Part shown: positions 8,525 to 17,986 of the stretch, piece by piece | Layout of the letters: each line of letters begins with the position of its first letter | Numbering within the stretch: position 1 is the first letter of the stretch | Origin: Microbacterium testaceum | GTDB taxonomy: Bacteria; Actinomycetota; Actinomycetes; Actinomycetales; Microbacteriaceae | NCBI RefSeq assembly: GCF_006539145.1 | Contig: NZ_BJML01000002.1 | Coordinates: 372,001 to 436,000 of the forward strand | Direction: 5' to 3' | Length of the DNA: 64,000 nucleotides | Position numbers and translations under genes: made by a program | Notes under the pieces: generated by a model | What the model was told of the DNA's origin: nothing | The model's database searches: none | What the model saw: only the letters and a program-made list of their open reading frames with translations

Positions 8525-9883
8525 TCAGCCCTGCTGGGTGTTGTCTTCGCCGACGATGCCGATGACGGCCTGGTCGTAGGCTGCGGCGGCGTCGTCGACG
8601 CTGGACTGCCCGGTCATGACCGCTTCCATGGCGACCTGGATCTGGTTCGAGATCTTGTCGTAGTCCTCGGTGGCCGGTCGGAAGTGCGTCGTTGCGACGA
8701 AGCTCGAGAAGGTCTTGAAGCTCGGGTTGGCGTCGAGGTATTCGGTGGACTGCGCCACATCGGCACGGACGGCGATCTGGCTGTTGTTGATGTCGTAGGA
8801 CGTGGCGTTGTCCTTGTTCACCGCGGTGGAGAGGAAGTCCCAGGCCGCGTCGGCGTTCTTGGTGTTCTTGCCGATGGCGAGCGTCCACCCGCCCGACATG
8901 CTCGTGGTGCCGGGTGCCTGGCCGTTCTGGGTGGGCATCGCGGCGATACCGAGCGTGTCGCTCCACGCGGGCCACGGGGCGGTTCCGCCGTCGACCCACG
9001 CGGCCGACTGCCACGAGCCATCGAGGGCGATCGCGAGCTTGCCCTTCGGCAGCCAGTCGGCGGTCACGCTGGTGAAGATGTTGGGGTCGAGCGCCTGCTG
9101 GAGCGAGGGTCCGAGGCCGCCCTGGTAGACGTCGGAGACGAAGGTCAGCGAGTCCTTGAAGCCCTGGCTGCCGACGACCCACTTCTTCGAGGAGGTGTCG
9201 TAAAGGGTGTCCTCGGTGCCGTAGAGGAGCATTTCGAGCCCCTGCATGGATGCCGCTTCACCGGCCGTCTTGCCCGAGTACACGTTCATCGGGATGACGT
9301 CGGGGTCGGCCGCCTTGACCTTCTTGGCCGCCGAGAGGACGTCGGCCCAGGTCTTGGGCTGCCACGGGACGGAGATGCCCGCCTTGGCGAAGATCTCCTT
9401 GTTGTACCAGAGGCCGCGGGTGTCGGTTCCGAGCGAGACGCCGTAGGTCTTGCCGTCGGGGCCGAGGCCGGCCTGCTTGGCGCCGTCGGCGAACTGCGAC
9501 CAGTCGCTCCACTTCGCGAGGTAGTCGTCGAGGGGCAACAGGTACCCCGCCGCGGCGTCGGACTGGATCTTGAAGGTGTCTTCGTACTGGACGTCGGGGG
9601 CGGTGCTGGCCGACTTGTTCATCAGCGCGAGCTTCGTGTAGTAGTCGGCGCCCTCGGCCTGGATCGGCACGAGCTCGACGGTCATGCCGGGGTGTGCGGC
9701 CTCGTACTGCGACTTCGCCGTCTCCATCAGCGTCTGCATCTGGTTGAAGGTCGCCGTGGTCTGGTACGCGACGCGGATGGTCTTCGCGTCACCGGCGTCG
9801 CCGCTGCCCGCGGAACAACCGGCCAGGGCCGCGGTCAGGGCGGTGGCGGTCAGAAGACCGGTCACCATCGTCAGTTTCTTCAT
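8525..9883 (-). CDS. Carbohydrate ABC transporter substrate-binding lipoprotein
   Basis: The 452-residue protein has a lipoprotein signal peptide: MKK charge cluster, hydrophobic stretch and lipobox LAGC with the acylated Cys at residue 23. The rest is a type 1 extracellular solute-binding fold, with the SBP-family segment GTDTRGLWYNKEIFAKAG. AAGGGAG lies 6 nt before the ATG. It is the first gene of the import operon and would deliver a mannose-containing oligosaccharide to the two permeases. The actual ligand cannot be read from sequence. Confidence 0.92.
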   Translation of the reverse strand: MKKLTMVTGLLTATALTAALAGCSAGSGDAGDAKTIRVAYQTTATFNQMQTLMETAKSQYEAAHPGMTVELVPIQAEGADYYTKLALMNKSASTAPDVQYEDTFKIQSDAAAGYLLPLDDYLAKWSDWSQFADGAKQAGLGPDGKTYGVSLGTDTRGLWYNKEIFAKAGISVPWQPKTWADVLSAAKKVKAADPDVIPMNVYSGKTAGEAASMQGLEMLLYGTEDTLYDTSSKKWVVGSQGFKDSLTFVSDVYQGGLGPSLQQALDPNIFTSVTADWLPKGKLAIALDGSWQSAAWVDGGTAPWPAWSDTLGIAAMPTQNGQAPGTTSMSGGWTLAIGKNTKNADAAWDFLSTAVNKDNATSYDINNSQIAVRADVAQSTEYLDANPSFKTFSSFVATTHFRPATEDYDKISNQIQVAMEAVMTGQSSVDDAAAAYDQAVIGIVGEDNTQQG

Positions 9884-9925
9884 GAAAGCTCCCTTGCTCG
9901 GGTGGAGACACCACGTCGCCAGAAC

Positions 9926-9950
9926 CTTTTATAAATCAAATGGACTAACT
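9926..9950 (-). promoter_or_regulatory. Candidate promoter/ROK operator of the mannoside operon
   Basis: An AT-rich island in otherwise GC-rich DNA lies 43-67 bp upstream of the binding-protein start. It contains an imperfect palindrome, TAAATC (9932-9937) and GACTAA (9943-9948) around a 5-bp centre. ROK repressors bind AT-rich palindromes of this kind, and a ROK repressor gene ends 71 bp away. Promoter elements were not resolved with certainty. Confidence 0.45.
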
Positions 9951-10020
9951 CGGCAAGTCCCAGAGTCGCCACGCTCGTAACGATCGGGAAACGCCCGGCG
10001 TCGGCGGAAGGGGGACGGGC

Positions 10021-11226
10021 TCAGAGGGCGATCATCATGCGCGCCGGCCGCGCCGCGAAGGCGCCGTCGAGCATGAGGCAGGCGGCCCCCACGGCCGCGA
10101 CGTCGGCTCCGACCCGTGAGCGACGCACGACGATCTCGCGCGTCGCGGTCGAGGCCGCGTCGACGGCGACGCGCTCGGCGACGACGTCGCCCAGCACCTC
10201 CGCGAGGCGCTCCCACACGGGGCCGCCGAGGACGACCTCGTCGACGTCGATCAGGTTGTTGGTCACGACCAGCGCGCGCGCGATCCGCTCCCCCGCCCGC
10301 CGCAGCACCGCGGCCGGACCCTCCTCGCCCTCGCGCGCGTCGCGCACGAGCCGGTCCAGGTCGGGGCGCGTGTCACCGGCCGCCGCCGGGGCGTACCCGG
10401 CCTCGGCCAGCAGCACGCGCGGCTCGATCGACACCCCGAGGCACCCGCGAGCGCCGCACGCGCAGGGCGGACCATCGGGATCGACGATCACGTGCGCGAT
10501 GCCGCCGGCGTTGCCGGTGCGTCCGCGCACCGGAGCACCCGCGATCGCGAGCCCCACGCCGACACCCGCGCCGTAGTACAGGAACATCGCGTCGCCGAGA
10601 GCGTCGGAACGGTCGAACCACATCTCGCCCACCATGGCGGCCGTCACGTCCTTCTCGACGATCACGGGCAGGCCCGTGACGGCGCCGAGGTCTTCTCGCA
10701 CGTTGACGTTGTGCCACTCCGGCAGCAGGGGCGGATCGAGAAGGCGCCCGCCGCGCGCGTCGAAGGGCCCCGGAGCGGCCACACCGACCCCGAGGACGAG
10801 CTCGCGGGGGATGCCGGCGCGCTCGACGATCGCGTCGACCGCGGCGCCCACGGCATCCACCAGCCCCGCGGGCGTCGACAGGGCCGGGCGGCCGATCTCG
10901 TCATGCGCGATGACCTCGCCGGCCATGTCGACCACCACGATCGTGTCGACCACCGGGTCGAGGTGCACTCCGACCGCGAATCGCGAGCGCGGCGCGAGTT
11001 TGAGCAGCGTGCGGGGCTTCCCGGGTCCCGAGATGACCTTGCCCGCCTCCACGATCAGCCCCTCGTCGGCGAGCCGCCGGGTGACGTTGCTGAGCGTTTG
11101 GGCGCTGAGGCCCGTGCGCGCCGACAGCTCGACGCGGCTCAGCCCCTCGGGCGAACGGCGGATGTGGTCGAGCACGAGGGTCTGGTTGTACTCCCCGACG
11201 GCGGGCAGGTTGGATCCGGTACGCAT
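10021..11226 (-). CDS. ROK-family transcriptional repressor
   Basis: I chose ATG at 11226 (401 residues); an ATG 63 bp further upstream is also possible. An N-terminal winged helix (about residues 15-75, with LSRVELSARTGLSAQTLSNVTRRL) precedes a ROK sugar-binding domain. The ROK zinc motif CACGARGC is present, and GVGVAAPGPFD matches the sugar-phosphate fold. It is the likely sugar-responsive repressor of the mannoside import operon just downstream, acting at the palindrome near 9932-9948. It also lies downstream of a ROK kinase, in the same direction. Confidence 0.88.
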   Translation of the reverse strand: MRTGSNLPAVGEYNQTLVLDHIRRSPEGLSRVELSARTGLSAQTLSNVTRRLADEGLIVEAGKVISGPGKPRTLLKLAPRSRFAVGVHLDPVVDTIVVVDMAGEVIAHDEIGRPALSTPAGLVDAVGAAVDAIVERAGIPRELVLGVGVAAPGPFDARGGRLLDPPLLPEWHNVNVREDLGAVTGLPVIVEKDVTAAMVGEMWFDRSDALGDAMFLYYGAGVGVGLAIAGAPVRGRTGNAGGIAHVIVDPDGPPCACGARGCLGVSIEPRVLLAEAGYAPAAAGDTRPDLDRLVRDAREGEEGPAAVLRRAGERIARALVVTNNLIDVDEVVLGGPVWERLAEVLGDVVAERVAVDAASTATREIVVRRSRVGADVAAVGAACLMLDGAFAARPARMMIAL

Positions 11227-11314
11227 GATCCCCGCCCTCGTTCGCCGGTCCGCGGCGCGGGCCCTCTCGTCCAGATTATGCCCGCCCATCGGCGCGCTCC
11301 TCTCGCGCGGTCGG

Positions 11315-12247
11315 TCAGGACTGCAACGCGAGCGCCGCCGCCCCGAGCAGGGGACCGTCTCCGTCGAGTCCCGAGCCGACGATGCGGCAGCGCCGGGCGT
11401 AGGCGTGCAGCGAGGCGGCCTGGGCGGCCGCGCGCACCTGGTCGACGTAGTCGGGGGCGACCTGCGAGAAGCCGCCGGCGATGGCCACCGCCTCGAGATC
11501 GCACAGGGTGGCTGCCGCGGCGATGGCCTGGCCCACCGCGGTCGCCGAACGGCTCACGGCGGCGATGGCCACGGCATCCCCCGACGCGTGCGAGGCCGCG
11601 AGATCGAGACCGGTCTCGCCCTCCCACCCCTGCTTCTTCGCCCAGGCGACCGTGCCGGGCCCCGCGGCCACGGCTTCGAGGGTGGCCGCGACGACGTCGT
11701 CGCCTTCGAGGGTGCGCACGAAGGTCTGTCCCAGATGACCCGCGTTGCCGCTGGCGCCGCTGACGGGGCGACCTCCGAGCACGAGGCCCCCGCCCACACC
11801 GGTCGACACGACGATCGCCATCGCGTCGTCGCAGCCGACCAGGGCTCCCCGCCAGTGTTCGGCGAGGGCGATGCAGGTGCCGTCGAGCGCGAGATGGATG
11901 GGGCCGTCGACGAGCCCGCCCAGCACCTCGTCGATGCGCAGTCCCGCCGCCAGCGGAAGGTTCAGGGGAGACACCGAGCGCGAGGGCAGGTCCACCGGAC
12001 CCGCACTGCCCACGCCGATCGCGGTGACCCTCGCCTCCGGAACGGCGGCGAGCGCGGTTTCGGCGGCCTGACGGACGTTCCGGGCGATCGTGTCGCGGTC
12101 GTTCCCGCGACCGGTGGGGCGTCGGGTCACGCTCGAACGGATCACCTCGCCGGAGGTCGAGACCAGGGCCGCGTCGACCTTGGTCCCGCCGATGTCGACA
12201 GCGAGCACGTGGGCGGCGGCGGGCAGGGACGGGGTGGTGTGCGACAT
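11315..12247 (-). CDS. ROK-family sugar kinase-like protein
   Basis: ATG at 12245-12247 is preceded by GAGGAG with 7-nt spacing and gives 310 residues. The phosphate-binding motif AVDIGGTKVDAALV lies near the N-terminus, and the second glycine-rich ATP motif reads IVVSTGVGGGLVLGG. The protein ends GDGPLLGAAALALQ, typical of the family. The classical ROK zinc cluster CxCGxxGCxE is absent; the segment after NAGHLGQ continues directly. It probably phosphorylates a hexose (mannose or glucose) released by the mannosidase. Loss of the zinc site leaves some doubt about activity. Confidence 0.82.
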   Translation of the reverse strand: MSHTTPSLPAAAHVLAVDIGGTKVDAALVSTSGEVIRSSVTRRPTGRGNDRDTIARNVRQAAETALAAVPEARVTAIGVGSAGPVDLPSRSVSPLNLPLAAGLRIDEVLGGLVDGPIHLALDGTCIALAEHWRGALVGCDDAMAIVVSTGVGGGLVLGGRPVSGASGNAGHLGQTFVRTLEGDDVVAATLEAVAAGPGTVAWAKKQGWEGETGLDLAASHASGDAVAIAAVSRSATAVGQAIAAAATLCDLEAVAIAGGFSQVAPDYVDQVRAAAQAASLHAYARRCRIVGSGLDGDGPLLGAAALALQS

Positions 12248-12414
12248 GCGCGGGCTCCTCGGGTGGACCAACGCTCCCCGATCCTAGGGGCGACCCCCCT
12301 CTCCCCGAGTGACGCCTGTGCACCCGCGGCTTTCCGACCCCCGCCACCGTGGCGCGGGTTACGATCGGGTCACGTTGGCGAGGACGCTCCCGCCTCCGCG
12401 ACACGAGGGATGCC

Positions 12415-13467
12415 ATGGACGAGACGGTCACGCCCGAGGCGACCACGCGGCTGCGCCGCGCCGACACCGCCACCGGCCCCGCCCGGCCCGGGGTCGACGC
12501 CCCTCTCGATGCGGCGTCTTTCGCCCGTCTGACCGGGGAGATCCTGTCGTCGGTGTCGCGGGTCATCGACGGCAAACCCGACGCGGTGCGCAGCGCCCTG
12601 ATCGCCCTTCTCGCCGAAGGCCACCTGCTCATCGAAGACGTCCCGGGCGTCGGCAAGACGATGCTCGCGCGGGCTCTGGCCGCCACGGTCGACGCCGACG
12701 TGCGTCGCATCCAGTTCACCCCCGATCTGCTGCCGGGCGACATCACCGGCGTGTCGGTGTTCAACCCCGTGCAGCGGCAGTTCGAGTTCACCCCCGGCGC
12801 GGTGTTCGCCCACATCGTCATCGCCGACGAGATCAACCGCTCCTCCCCCAAGACGCAGTCGTCGTTGCTCGAGGCCATGGAGGAGCGCCAGGTGACGGTC
12901 GACGGCCGCACGCACGTGCTCCCCTCCCCGTTCCTCGTCGTCGCGACGCAGAACCCGTTCGAGATGGAGGGCACGTACGTGCTCCCCGAGGCGCAGCGCG
13001 ACCGCTTCCTGCTGCGGATCTCGATGGGGTATCCGGATGCCGCGGCCGAGGCGCTCATGCTGCGCCAGCGCGACGCGGTGAACCCTCTCGACGCCCTGAC
13101 GCCGGTCGTGACCGCGCGTCAGGTGACCGCGCTGATCGCCTGGGCACGCGGTGTGCACGTGGCCCCCGCTCTCGAGGAGTACGTCGTCGCCCTCGCGCAG
13201 GCCACCCGCAGCCACCCCGACATCCGTCTGGGGGCGAGCCCGCGCGCGACCCTGCAGCTCGTGCGCGCCGCCAAGGTGCGCGCCGCCCTCGACGGGCGCG
13301 CGTACGTCATCCCCGACGACATCACCGCCCTGCTGTCGCCGGTCTTCGCCCACCGCCTCATCGCGAACCGTTCGGCCGCGGGCGGTCGGGCCGGGGCTGC
13401 GGTGGTCGCCGACGCGCTCGAGCGCATCGCGTCCAGCGTGCGCGTTCCCCTCGCTCCCCGGCCGTGA
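12415..13467 (+). CDS. MoxR-family AAA ATPase
   Basis: ATG at 12415 follows a GAGGGA ribosome site and gives 350 residues. Walker A reads EDVPGVGKTMLA, Walker B HIVIADEINRSSPKTQ, and sensor VVATQNPFEMEGTY, all diagnostic of MoxR. These ATPases are thought to act as chaperones for partner membrane or metal-binding proteins. The stop overlaps the DUF58 start (GTGA), and a transglutaminase gene follows, which is the standard MoxR-DUF58-TgpA arrangement of Actinobacteria. A role in cell-envelope stress or maturation is inferred from that conservation. Confidence 0.93.
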   Translation: MDETVTPEATTRLRRADTATGPARPGVDAPLDAASFARLTGEILSSVSRVIDGKPDAVRSALIALLAEGHLLIEDVPGVGKTMLARALAATVDADVRRIQFTPDLLPGDITGVSVFNPVQRQFEFTPGAVFAHIVIADEINRSSPKTQSSLLEAMEERQVTVDGRTHVLPSPFLVVATQNPFEMEGTYVLPEAQRDRFLLRISMGYPDAAAEALMLRQRDAVNPLDALTPVVTARQVTALIAWARGVHVAPALEEYVVALAQATRSHPDIRLGASPRATLQLVRAAKVRAALDGRAYVIPDDITALLSPVFAHRLIANRSAAGGRAGAAVVADALERIASSVRVPLAPRP

Positions 13468-14720
13468 GCACCGGCGTGACGCGCCTGTGGCCCTTCACCC
13501 TGCGGGGCACGGGGGCCGTGCTCCTCGCCGTGGCGGGGTTCGCGATCGCGCAACGCGCCGGCATCCCGGAACTGCTGTACTTCGCCACCCTTCTCGTGGC
13601 CCTGCTGGCGGTTTCGGCGATCGCGCTGCTGCTGACGCGCGGCAGGGGTGCGGTCTCGCGCGTCGTGACGCCCGAAACGCCCGAGGTCGGGGGCTCGGCG
13701 ACGGTCGTGGTGCGCGCCGGACTCTCGAGCGCCCTCCCCGCGGGCCCCGCGCGATGGAACGACACGCTGCCGACGGGACTGACCGGACGCGCCCACGGGA
13801 CGTCGGCCTCCCTCGCGTCGACGATTTCGGGCACCACGGGGACGATCGAGGTGCGGTACGACGTGATCGGCGCGGCGCGCGGCATCCATTCGATCGGTCC
13901 GCTCGAGGTGACGACCACCGATCCTTTCGGCCTGGTGCGCCGCCGGATCGCCCTGGGCCGGACGACGCCGGTGACGGTTGCCCCGGCGATCGTCGACCTG
14001 GCGCCGCTGCCCTCCTCCTCCGGCGAAGCGGGCGGCACGCGCCAGACCGCGGCCCTGCAGCTCGGTCAGGGGGCCGACAACCTCGTCGCGCGACCGTACG
14101 CGCCCGGCGACTCGATGCGGCGCATCCATTGGCGCGCCACCGCCCACCGCGACACCCTCATGGTGCGTCAAGAGGAGCAGGAGTCCTCGCCGGCCGCCAC
14201 CGTCGTGATCGACCGCGCGCTCTCGCGGTGGTCGCCGCTGGCCGCTCATGCCCCCGGCGGCGACCCGGCTTTCGAGACGGCCGTGACCGCGTGCGTCTCG
14301 GCCGTCGCCCACCTCGTGCACGAGGGCTACACGGTCGACGTCGTCGACAGCGACGGAACTCTTCTCGCCGACCCGGTCGAAGGCGGCGACGACGTCGAAG
14401 CCCGAGCGGCCGCCGCGGGTTTCGCGAGCCTGCGAGCCCGCGTCGACGACGCCTCCCACCGCGTCGTTCCGGCGACCGCCTCCGCTCTGCTGGGTCCCGT
14501 CGTCGTGATCACGGGAGACCTGCAGCCCGAAGACCGCGCGGCCCTCGGCGAGATGGGCACGCATTCGGCCCTTCCCGTCCTGATCGTGGTGGCCGAGCAC
14601 GCGGAGCTCGACGCCGTTCGTGTCGCCGGCTGGCGCGCGGCTCACCTGCGTCCGGGAACGGACGTCGCCCTCGCCTGGGACGACGCGATGGAACAGGGGT
14701 ACGCCCGTGTCGGCCGCTGA
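13464..14720 (+). CDS. DUF58 membrane protein
   Basis: GTG at 13464 overlaps the MoxR stop by 4 bp and yields 418 residues. Two hydrophobic helices lie within about residues 8-60. The DUF58 signature DNLVARPYAPGDSMRRIHWRATA sits in the second half, followed by a von Willebrand-A-like segment. The stop lies inside the next gene, with a 14-bp overlap. DUF58 proteins accompany MoxR ATPases; their molecular role is not established. Confidence 0.92.
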   Translation: MSTGVTRLWPFTLRGTGAVLLAVAGFAIAQRAGIPELLYFATLLVALLAVSAIALLLTRGRGAVSRVVTPETPEVGGSATVVVRAGLSSALPAGPARWNDTLPTGLTGRAHGTSASLASTISGTTGTIEVRYDVIGAARGIHSIGPLEVTTTDPFGLVRRRIALGRTTPVTVAPAIVDLAPLPSSSGEAGGTRQTAALQLGQGADNLVARPYAPGDSMRRIHWRATAHRDTLMVRQEEQESSPAATVVIDRALSRWSPLAAHAPGGDPAFETAVTACVSAVAHLVHEGYTVDVVDSDGTLLADPVEGGDDVEARAAAAGFASLRARVDDASHRVVPATASALLGPVVVITGDLQPEDRAALGEMGTHSALPVLIVVAEHAELDAVRVAGWRAAHLRPGTDVALAWDDAMEQGYARVGR

Positions 14721-17028
14721 TCTCAACGTGCTGCGCACGCCCCGCCGCCGCCGCGACGCGACCCTGCTGACGATCGGTCTGTTCTCCGCGATCGCCGCCG
14801 CGATGCTTCCGGTGTTCTCGGTGATCGCCCCGGGGGCGTGGGTCGCGGGAGCCTTTCTCGTGGGAGGAGGTGCGCTCGGCGCGGGACTGATCGTCCGCCT
14901 GTCGCGGCTGCCCGCCCTGGTGGCGAGCCTCGCCGAGGTGACCGTGTGGATCGTGCTGCTCACGGCGATCTTCGGCCGCTCCACGGCCCTGCTCGGCATC
15001 ATCCCCACCCCCTCGACTTTCGCCTCGGTCCCCGGCCTCGTCGCCCAGGCCTCGGCGGAGATCCGCGACGGCGTCGCCCCCGTCCCGCCGGATGAGGGCT
15101 TGGCGTTCCTCCTGGTCGCCGCGATCGGTGCGCTCGCCATCGTGCTGGATCACGTGGTCCTGACGGCGCGGATGCCGTTGCTCGCCGGAGTGGGCCTGGT
15201 CGCCGTCTCGCTCATCCCCACGATCGCGATCCCCTCCGACGTCGACGTCGCGAGCTTCGTGCTGCTGGCGGCTGCTCTGCTCTTCCTGCTGCGGGTCGAC
15301 ACACGGGCACGTGCCGCGGCGTCCGCACGCCGCGACGATCGCGCTCGCCCCGCGCAGGGCCGCCGTCTCTTCGGGGTATCGGCCACCGCCCTGGGGGTCG
15401 CGGCCGTGGCTGTGATCGTCGCCGTGGTCGCCACTCCTCTGCTCCCCCAGCCGGGCCTGAGGTTTGCCAGCGGCGGCACCGGCGGGCTGGGGACGACCAT
15501 CAACCCCAACCTCGAGCTCGGCAACGACCTTCGTCAGCCGCGCGACGTCGAGGTGCTCAAGGTGCGCACCACGGGCCCGACGGCCCCCTACCTGCGCGCG
15601 GTCACTCTGTCCCGCTTCGACGGCGCCGTCTGGCAGCCCGATACCTTCGACACGGTCCCCCTCCCCTCCGACGGCACGGTGTTCGACCGCGTCAGCGTGG
15701 ACGGCGATATCACCCTCGCCGACTGGACGACCACGATCACCGTCGATCAGCTCGACAGCCCGTGGCTGCCGGTGCCCTACCCCGCCTCGACGGTCACGGG
15801 TCTGGACGGCGACTGGTTGGGCATGCCGCAGAACCGCACGGTGGTCACCCGCGCCGGGTCCACCCGCGAGCAGGTCTACGAGGTGCAGGCGAGCGTCCCC
15901 CGCCCGACCCTCGAGCAGATCCGCTCGAAGACCGTGGGCGGGACGGACCTCGACCCCGCGCTGACCGCGCTCCCCGCCGAGGTGCCCGCCGTCATCGGCG
16001 ACACCGCCCGCGAGGTGACCGCGAACGCGCAGACGCCCTATGACAAGCTCGTCGCCCTGCAGAACTGGTTCCGCAGCAGTCAATTCCGTTACTCGCTCGA
16101 CGCTCCCGTCGATTCCGGCTTCGACGGAGCCGGTCTCGACGCGGTGGCGCAGTTCCTGCAGGTGCGCGCCGGATACTGCGTGCACTATGCCTCGGCCTTC
16201 GCCGTCATGGCACGCACTCTCGGCATCCCCGCGCGCATCGTCATCGGGTACCTTCCCGGCACGGCCTCGAGCATCCCCCAGCAGGGCGGCACCGAGTACT
16301 CGGTCAGCTCGAGTCAGTTGCATTCGTGGCCCGAGGTGTACTTCGAGGGCATCGGATGGGTGCCCTTCGAGCCGACGAACAGCCTCGGCGTCCCCACGAA
16401 CTTCGCTTCGGGCTCCTCCGGGAACAACACGACCACCCCGAACACCCCGAGCCAGGATGCCGAGGCCCCGGCCGATCAGCCCTCGTCGGCGCCGTCGGAG
16501 GCCGCCGAGAACGACCCCGGGGCGCAGACCACCGGCGGTGGTTCAGTCGCCGCGCGGCAGAGCACCGCGTGGGTCGCCCCGGTCCTCGGGATCCTCGTGC
16601 TGCTGGTGCTCGCCGGGGTCCCGGCCGTCGCCCGGATCGTGCGGCGTCGCCGACGCCTCGCCGCCGCGCGCGCGGGCGACCCGGTGGCCGCGTGGACCGC
16701 GATGCTCGAGGACGCGGTGGATCTCGGCATCCCGGTCTCGTCCGCGCTGTCTCCGCGCGCCTTCGCGGTGCTGCTCGTCGAGGAGCATGGCGCACCGTCC
16801 GACGACGTCGGTCTTCTCCGCGAGGCCGTCGAACGGGTGAGCTACGCGGGCGACAGCTTCGACCCCGCTCGGGGACCCGGTCTCGTCGCCGCCGTCACGG
16901 GCGTGCGTGCGGCTCTCGATGAGAGAACTGCACCGCTGCGCCGGTTCCTCGCGCGGGCGTACCCTCGCTCGCTCGTCACGCGACCCGGCACCGTCGGCGC
17001 GGTCGAGCGCGAGAGCGTGTCGCGGTAG
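14707..17028 (+). CDS. Transglutaminase-domain membrane protein (TgpA-like)
   Basis: GTG at 14707 gives 773 residues. Five to six membrane helices fill the first 230 residues. An extracytoplasmic part follows with a transglutaminase core: Cys in RAGYCVHYASAFAVMA, His in QLHSWPEVYFEG and the WVPFEPT end motif. A Thr/Ser/Pro-rich linker leads to a last helix and a cytoplasmic DUF4129-like tail. It is the third gene of the MoxR-DUF58 operon. It may process or cross-link envelope proteins; no substrate is known from the sequence. Confidence 0.9.
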   Translation: MSAADLNVLRTPRRRRDATLLTIGLFSAIAAAMLPVFSVIAPGAWVAGAFLVGGGALGAGLIVRLSRLPALVASLAEVTVWIVLLTAIFGRSTALLGIIPTPSTFASVPGLVAQASAEIRDGVAPVPPDEGLAFLLVAAIGALAIVLDHVVLTARMPLLAGVGLVAVSLIPTIAIPSDVDVASFVLLAAALLFLLRVDTRARAAASARRDDRARPAQGRRLFGVSATALGVAAVAVIVAVVATPLLPQPGLRFASGGTGGLGTTINPNLELGNDLRQPRDVEVLKVRTTGPTAPYLRAVTLSRFDGAVWQPDTFDTVPLPSDGTVFDRVSVDGDITLADWTTTITVDQLDSPWLPVPYPASTVTGLDGDWLGMPQNRTVVTRAGSTREQVYEVQASVPRPTLEQIRSKTVGGTDLDPALTALPAEVPAVIGDTAREVTANAQTPYDKLVALQNWFRSSQFRYSLDAPVDSGFDGAGLDAVAQFLQVRAGYCVHYASAFAVMARTLGIPARIVIGYLPGTASSIPQQGGTEYSVSSSQLHSWPEVYFEGIGWVPFEPTNSLGVPTNFASGSSGNNTTTPNTPSQDAEAPADQPSSAPSEAAENDPGAQTTGGGSVAARQSTAWVAPVLGILVLLVLAGVPAVARIVRRRRRLAAARAGDPVAAWTAMLEDAVDLGIPVSSALSPRAFAVLLVEEHGAPSDDVGLLREAVERVSYAGDSFDPARGPGLVAAVTGVRAALDERTAPLRRFLARAYPRSLVTRPGTVGAVERESVSR

Positions 17029-17043
17029 TCACGGCCGGAGAAG

Positions 17044-17077
17044 CGAAGAGCGCCACCCTTCCGGGTGACGCTCTTCG
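17044..17077. terminator. Bidirectional terminator hairpin
   Basis: A 15-bp stem with one G:T-type mismatch (17044-17058 and 17063-17077) encloses a TTCC loop. It lies between the transglutaminase stop and the 3' end of tRNA-Ser on the opposite strand, so it can end both transcripts. Confidence 0.8.
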
Positions 17078-17079
17078 TG

Positions 17080-17171
17080 TGGCGGAAGTGACAGGATTTG
17101 AACCTGCGAGGCGAGTTACCCCGCCTACATGGATTCCAGCCATGCTCCTTAGGCCGCTCGGACACACTTCC
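17080..17171 (-). tRNA. tRNA-Ser(GGA)
   Basis: The minus strand folds into a class II tRNA. The acceptor is GGAAGTG/CACTTCC with CCA encoded (17080-17082). The anticodon stem CATGG/CCATG encloses loop CTGGAAT, with anticodon GGA reading serine codons UCC and UCU. A long serine-type variable arm and a TTCAAAT T-loop are present. A TAAGAT box at 17180-17185, 9 nt before the 5' end, is a plausible -10. Confidence 0.96.
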
Positions 17172-17193
17172 AAGGGACGATCTTACACGGCGC

Positions 17194-17967
17194 TCAGCCC
17201 CGCCCGAATCGCCGCCGGGTCTGCACGGTGATCGGACTGTCCTCCGCCCTCCACGACATCGCGCGCACGCCGGTGTCGCGGGAGAGCCGCGTGGTCGCGG
17301 CATCCAGGAACTCGGGCGCGTCTCCCTCGATGAGCAGCTCGGCCTCGAGGACGACGCCCGCCGGCTCGTCCTCGGAGCCGTCGTCGTCGTGGCTCGACAT
17401 CGCGAGCACCAGGACATCGGGTGACTCCAGGGTGTCGGAGAGCAGCTCGCGTACTTCTTGCTCGCGCTCCTCGAGCGCGCGCACCGTGAGCACGAACGCC
17501 CCGATGGTCTCGGCGTTCGCGTCGGGGGCGCGGTCGACGAGGCGCCCGAGCGGGCGCAGAAGCAGGTGTACCAGGAGCACCAGCGCCGTCATCGCGAGCG
17601 CCGGCACGACCAGCCCTCCCGCGGCCAGGCACCCGACGGCCGCCGAGCACCACAGGGTCGCGGCGGTGTTGAGCCCCTGCACGGACAGGCCCTGCCGGAG
17701 GATCACCCCACCGCCGAGGAAACCGACGCCGGAGACGACGTAGGCCGCGATCTGCAGCGAGCCCTGACCCACCCCCAGCTCGCTGCCGAAGAGGACGAAG
17801 GCGGCGGCTCCCATCGCCACGAGCGCCTGCGTGCGAAGGCCCGCCGTGCGGGAGCGATACTGCCGCTCCAAACCGATGAGCACGCCGCAGCCGGCGGCCA
17901 ACAGCAGCCGCAGCACGAAGTCCAGGTCAGCCACGGGCGGCACCCCTCCCGACGCGGTCGAAAGCAC
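17194..17967 (-). CDS. MgtC/SapB-family membrane protein
   Basis: The 257-residue protein has about five hydrophobic helices in its first 150 residues and a soluble C-terminal domain. The family motif is clear: GVLIGLERQYRSRTAGLRTQALV, and GVGFLGGGVILRQG followed by LNTAATLW. MgtC proteins help cells grow under low magnesium or acid stress and modulate ATP synthase in pathogens; the role in free-living actinobacteria is unsettled. ATG at 17967 is used here; a GTG about 30 bases inside is an alternative. It stands alone between the tRNA and the amidase operon. Confidence 0.88.
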   Translation of the reverse strand: MLSTASGGVPPVADLDFVLRLLLAAGCGVLIGLERQYRSRTAGLRTQALVAMGAAAFVLFGSELGVGQGSLQIAAYVVSGVGFLGGGVILRQGLSVQGLNTAATLWCSAAVGCLAAGGLVVPALAMTALVLLVHLLLRPLGRLVDRAPDANAETIGAFVLTVRALEEREQEVRELLSDTLESPDVLVLAMSSHDDDGSEDEPAGVVLEAELLIEGDAPEFLDAATTRLSRDTGVRAMSWRAEDSPITVQTRRRFGRG

Positions 17968-17986
17968 GAGTCACCGGCGCAGTATG

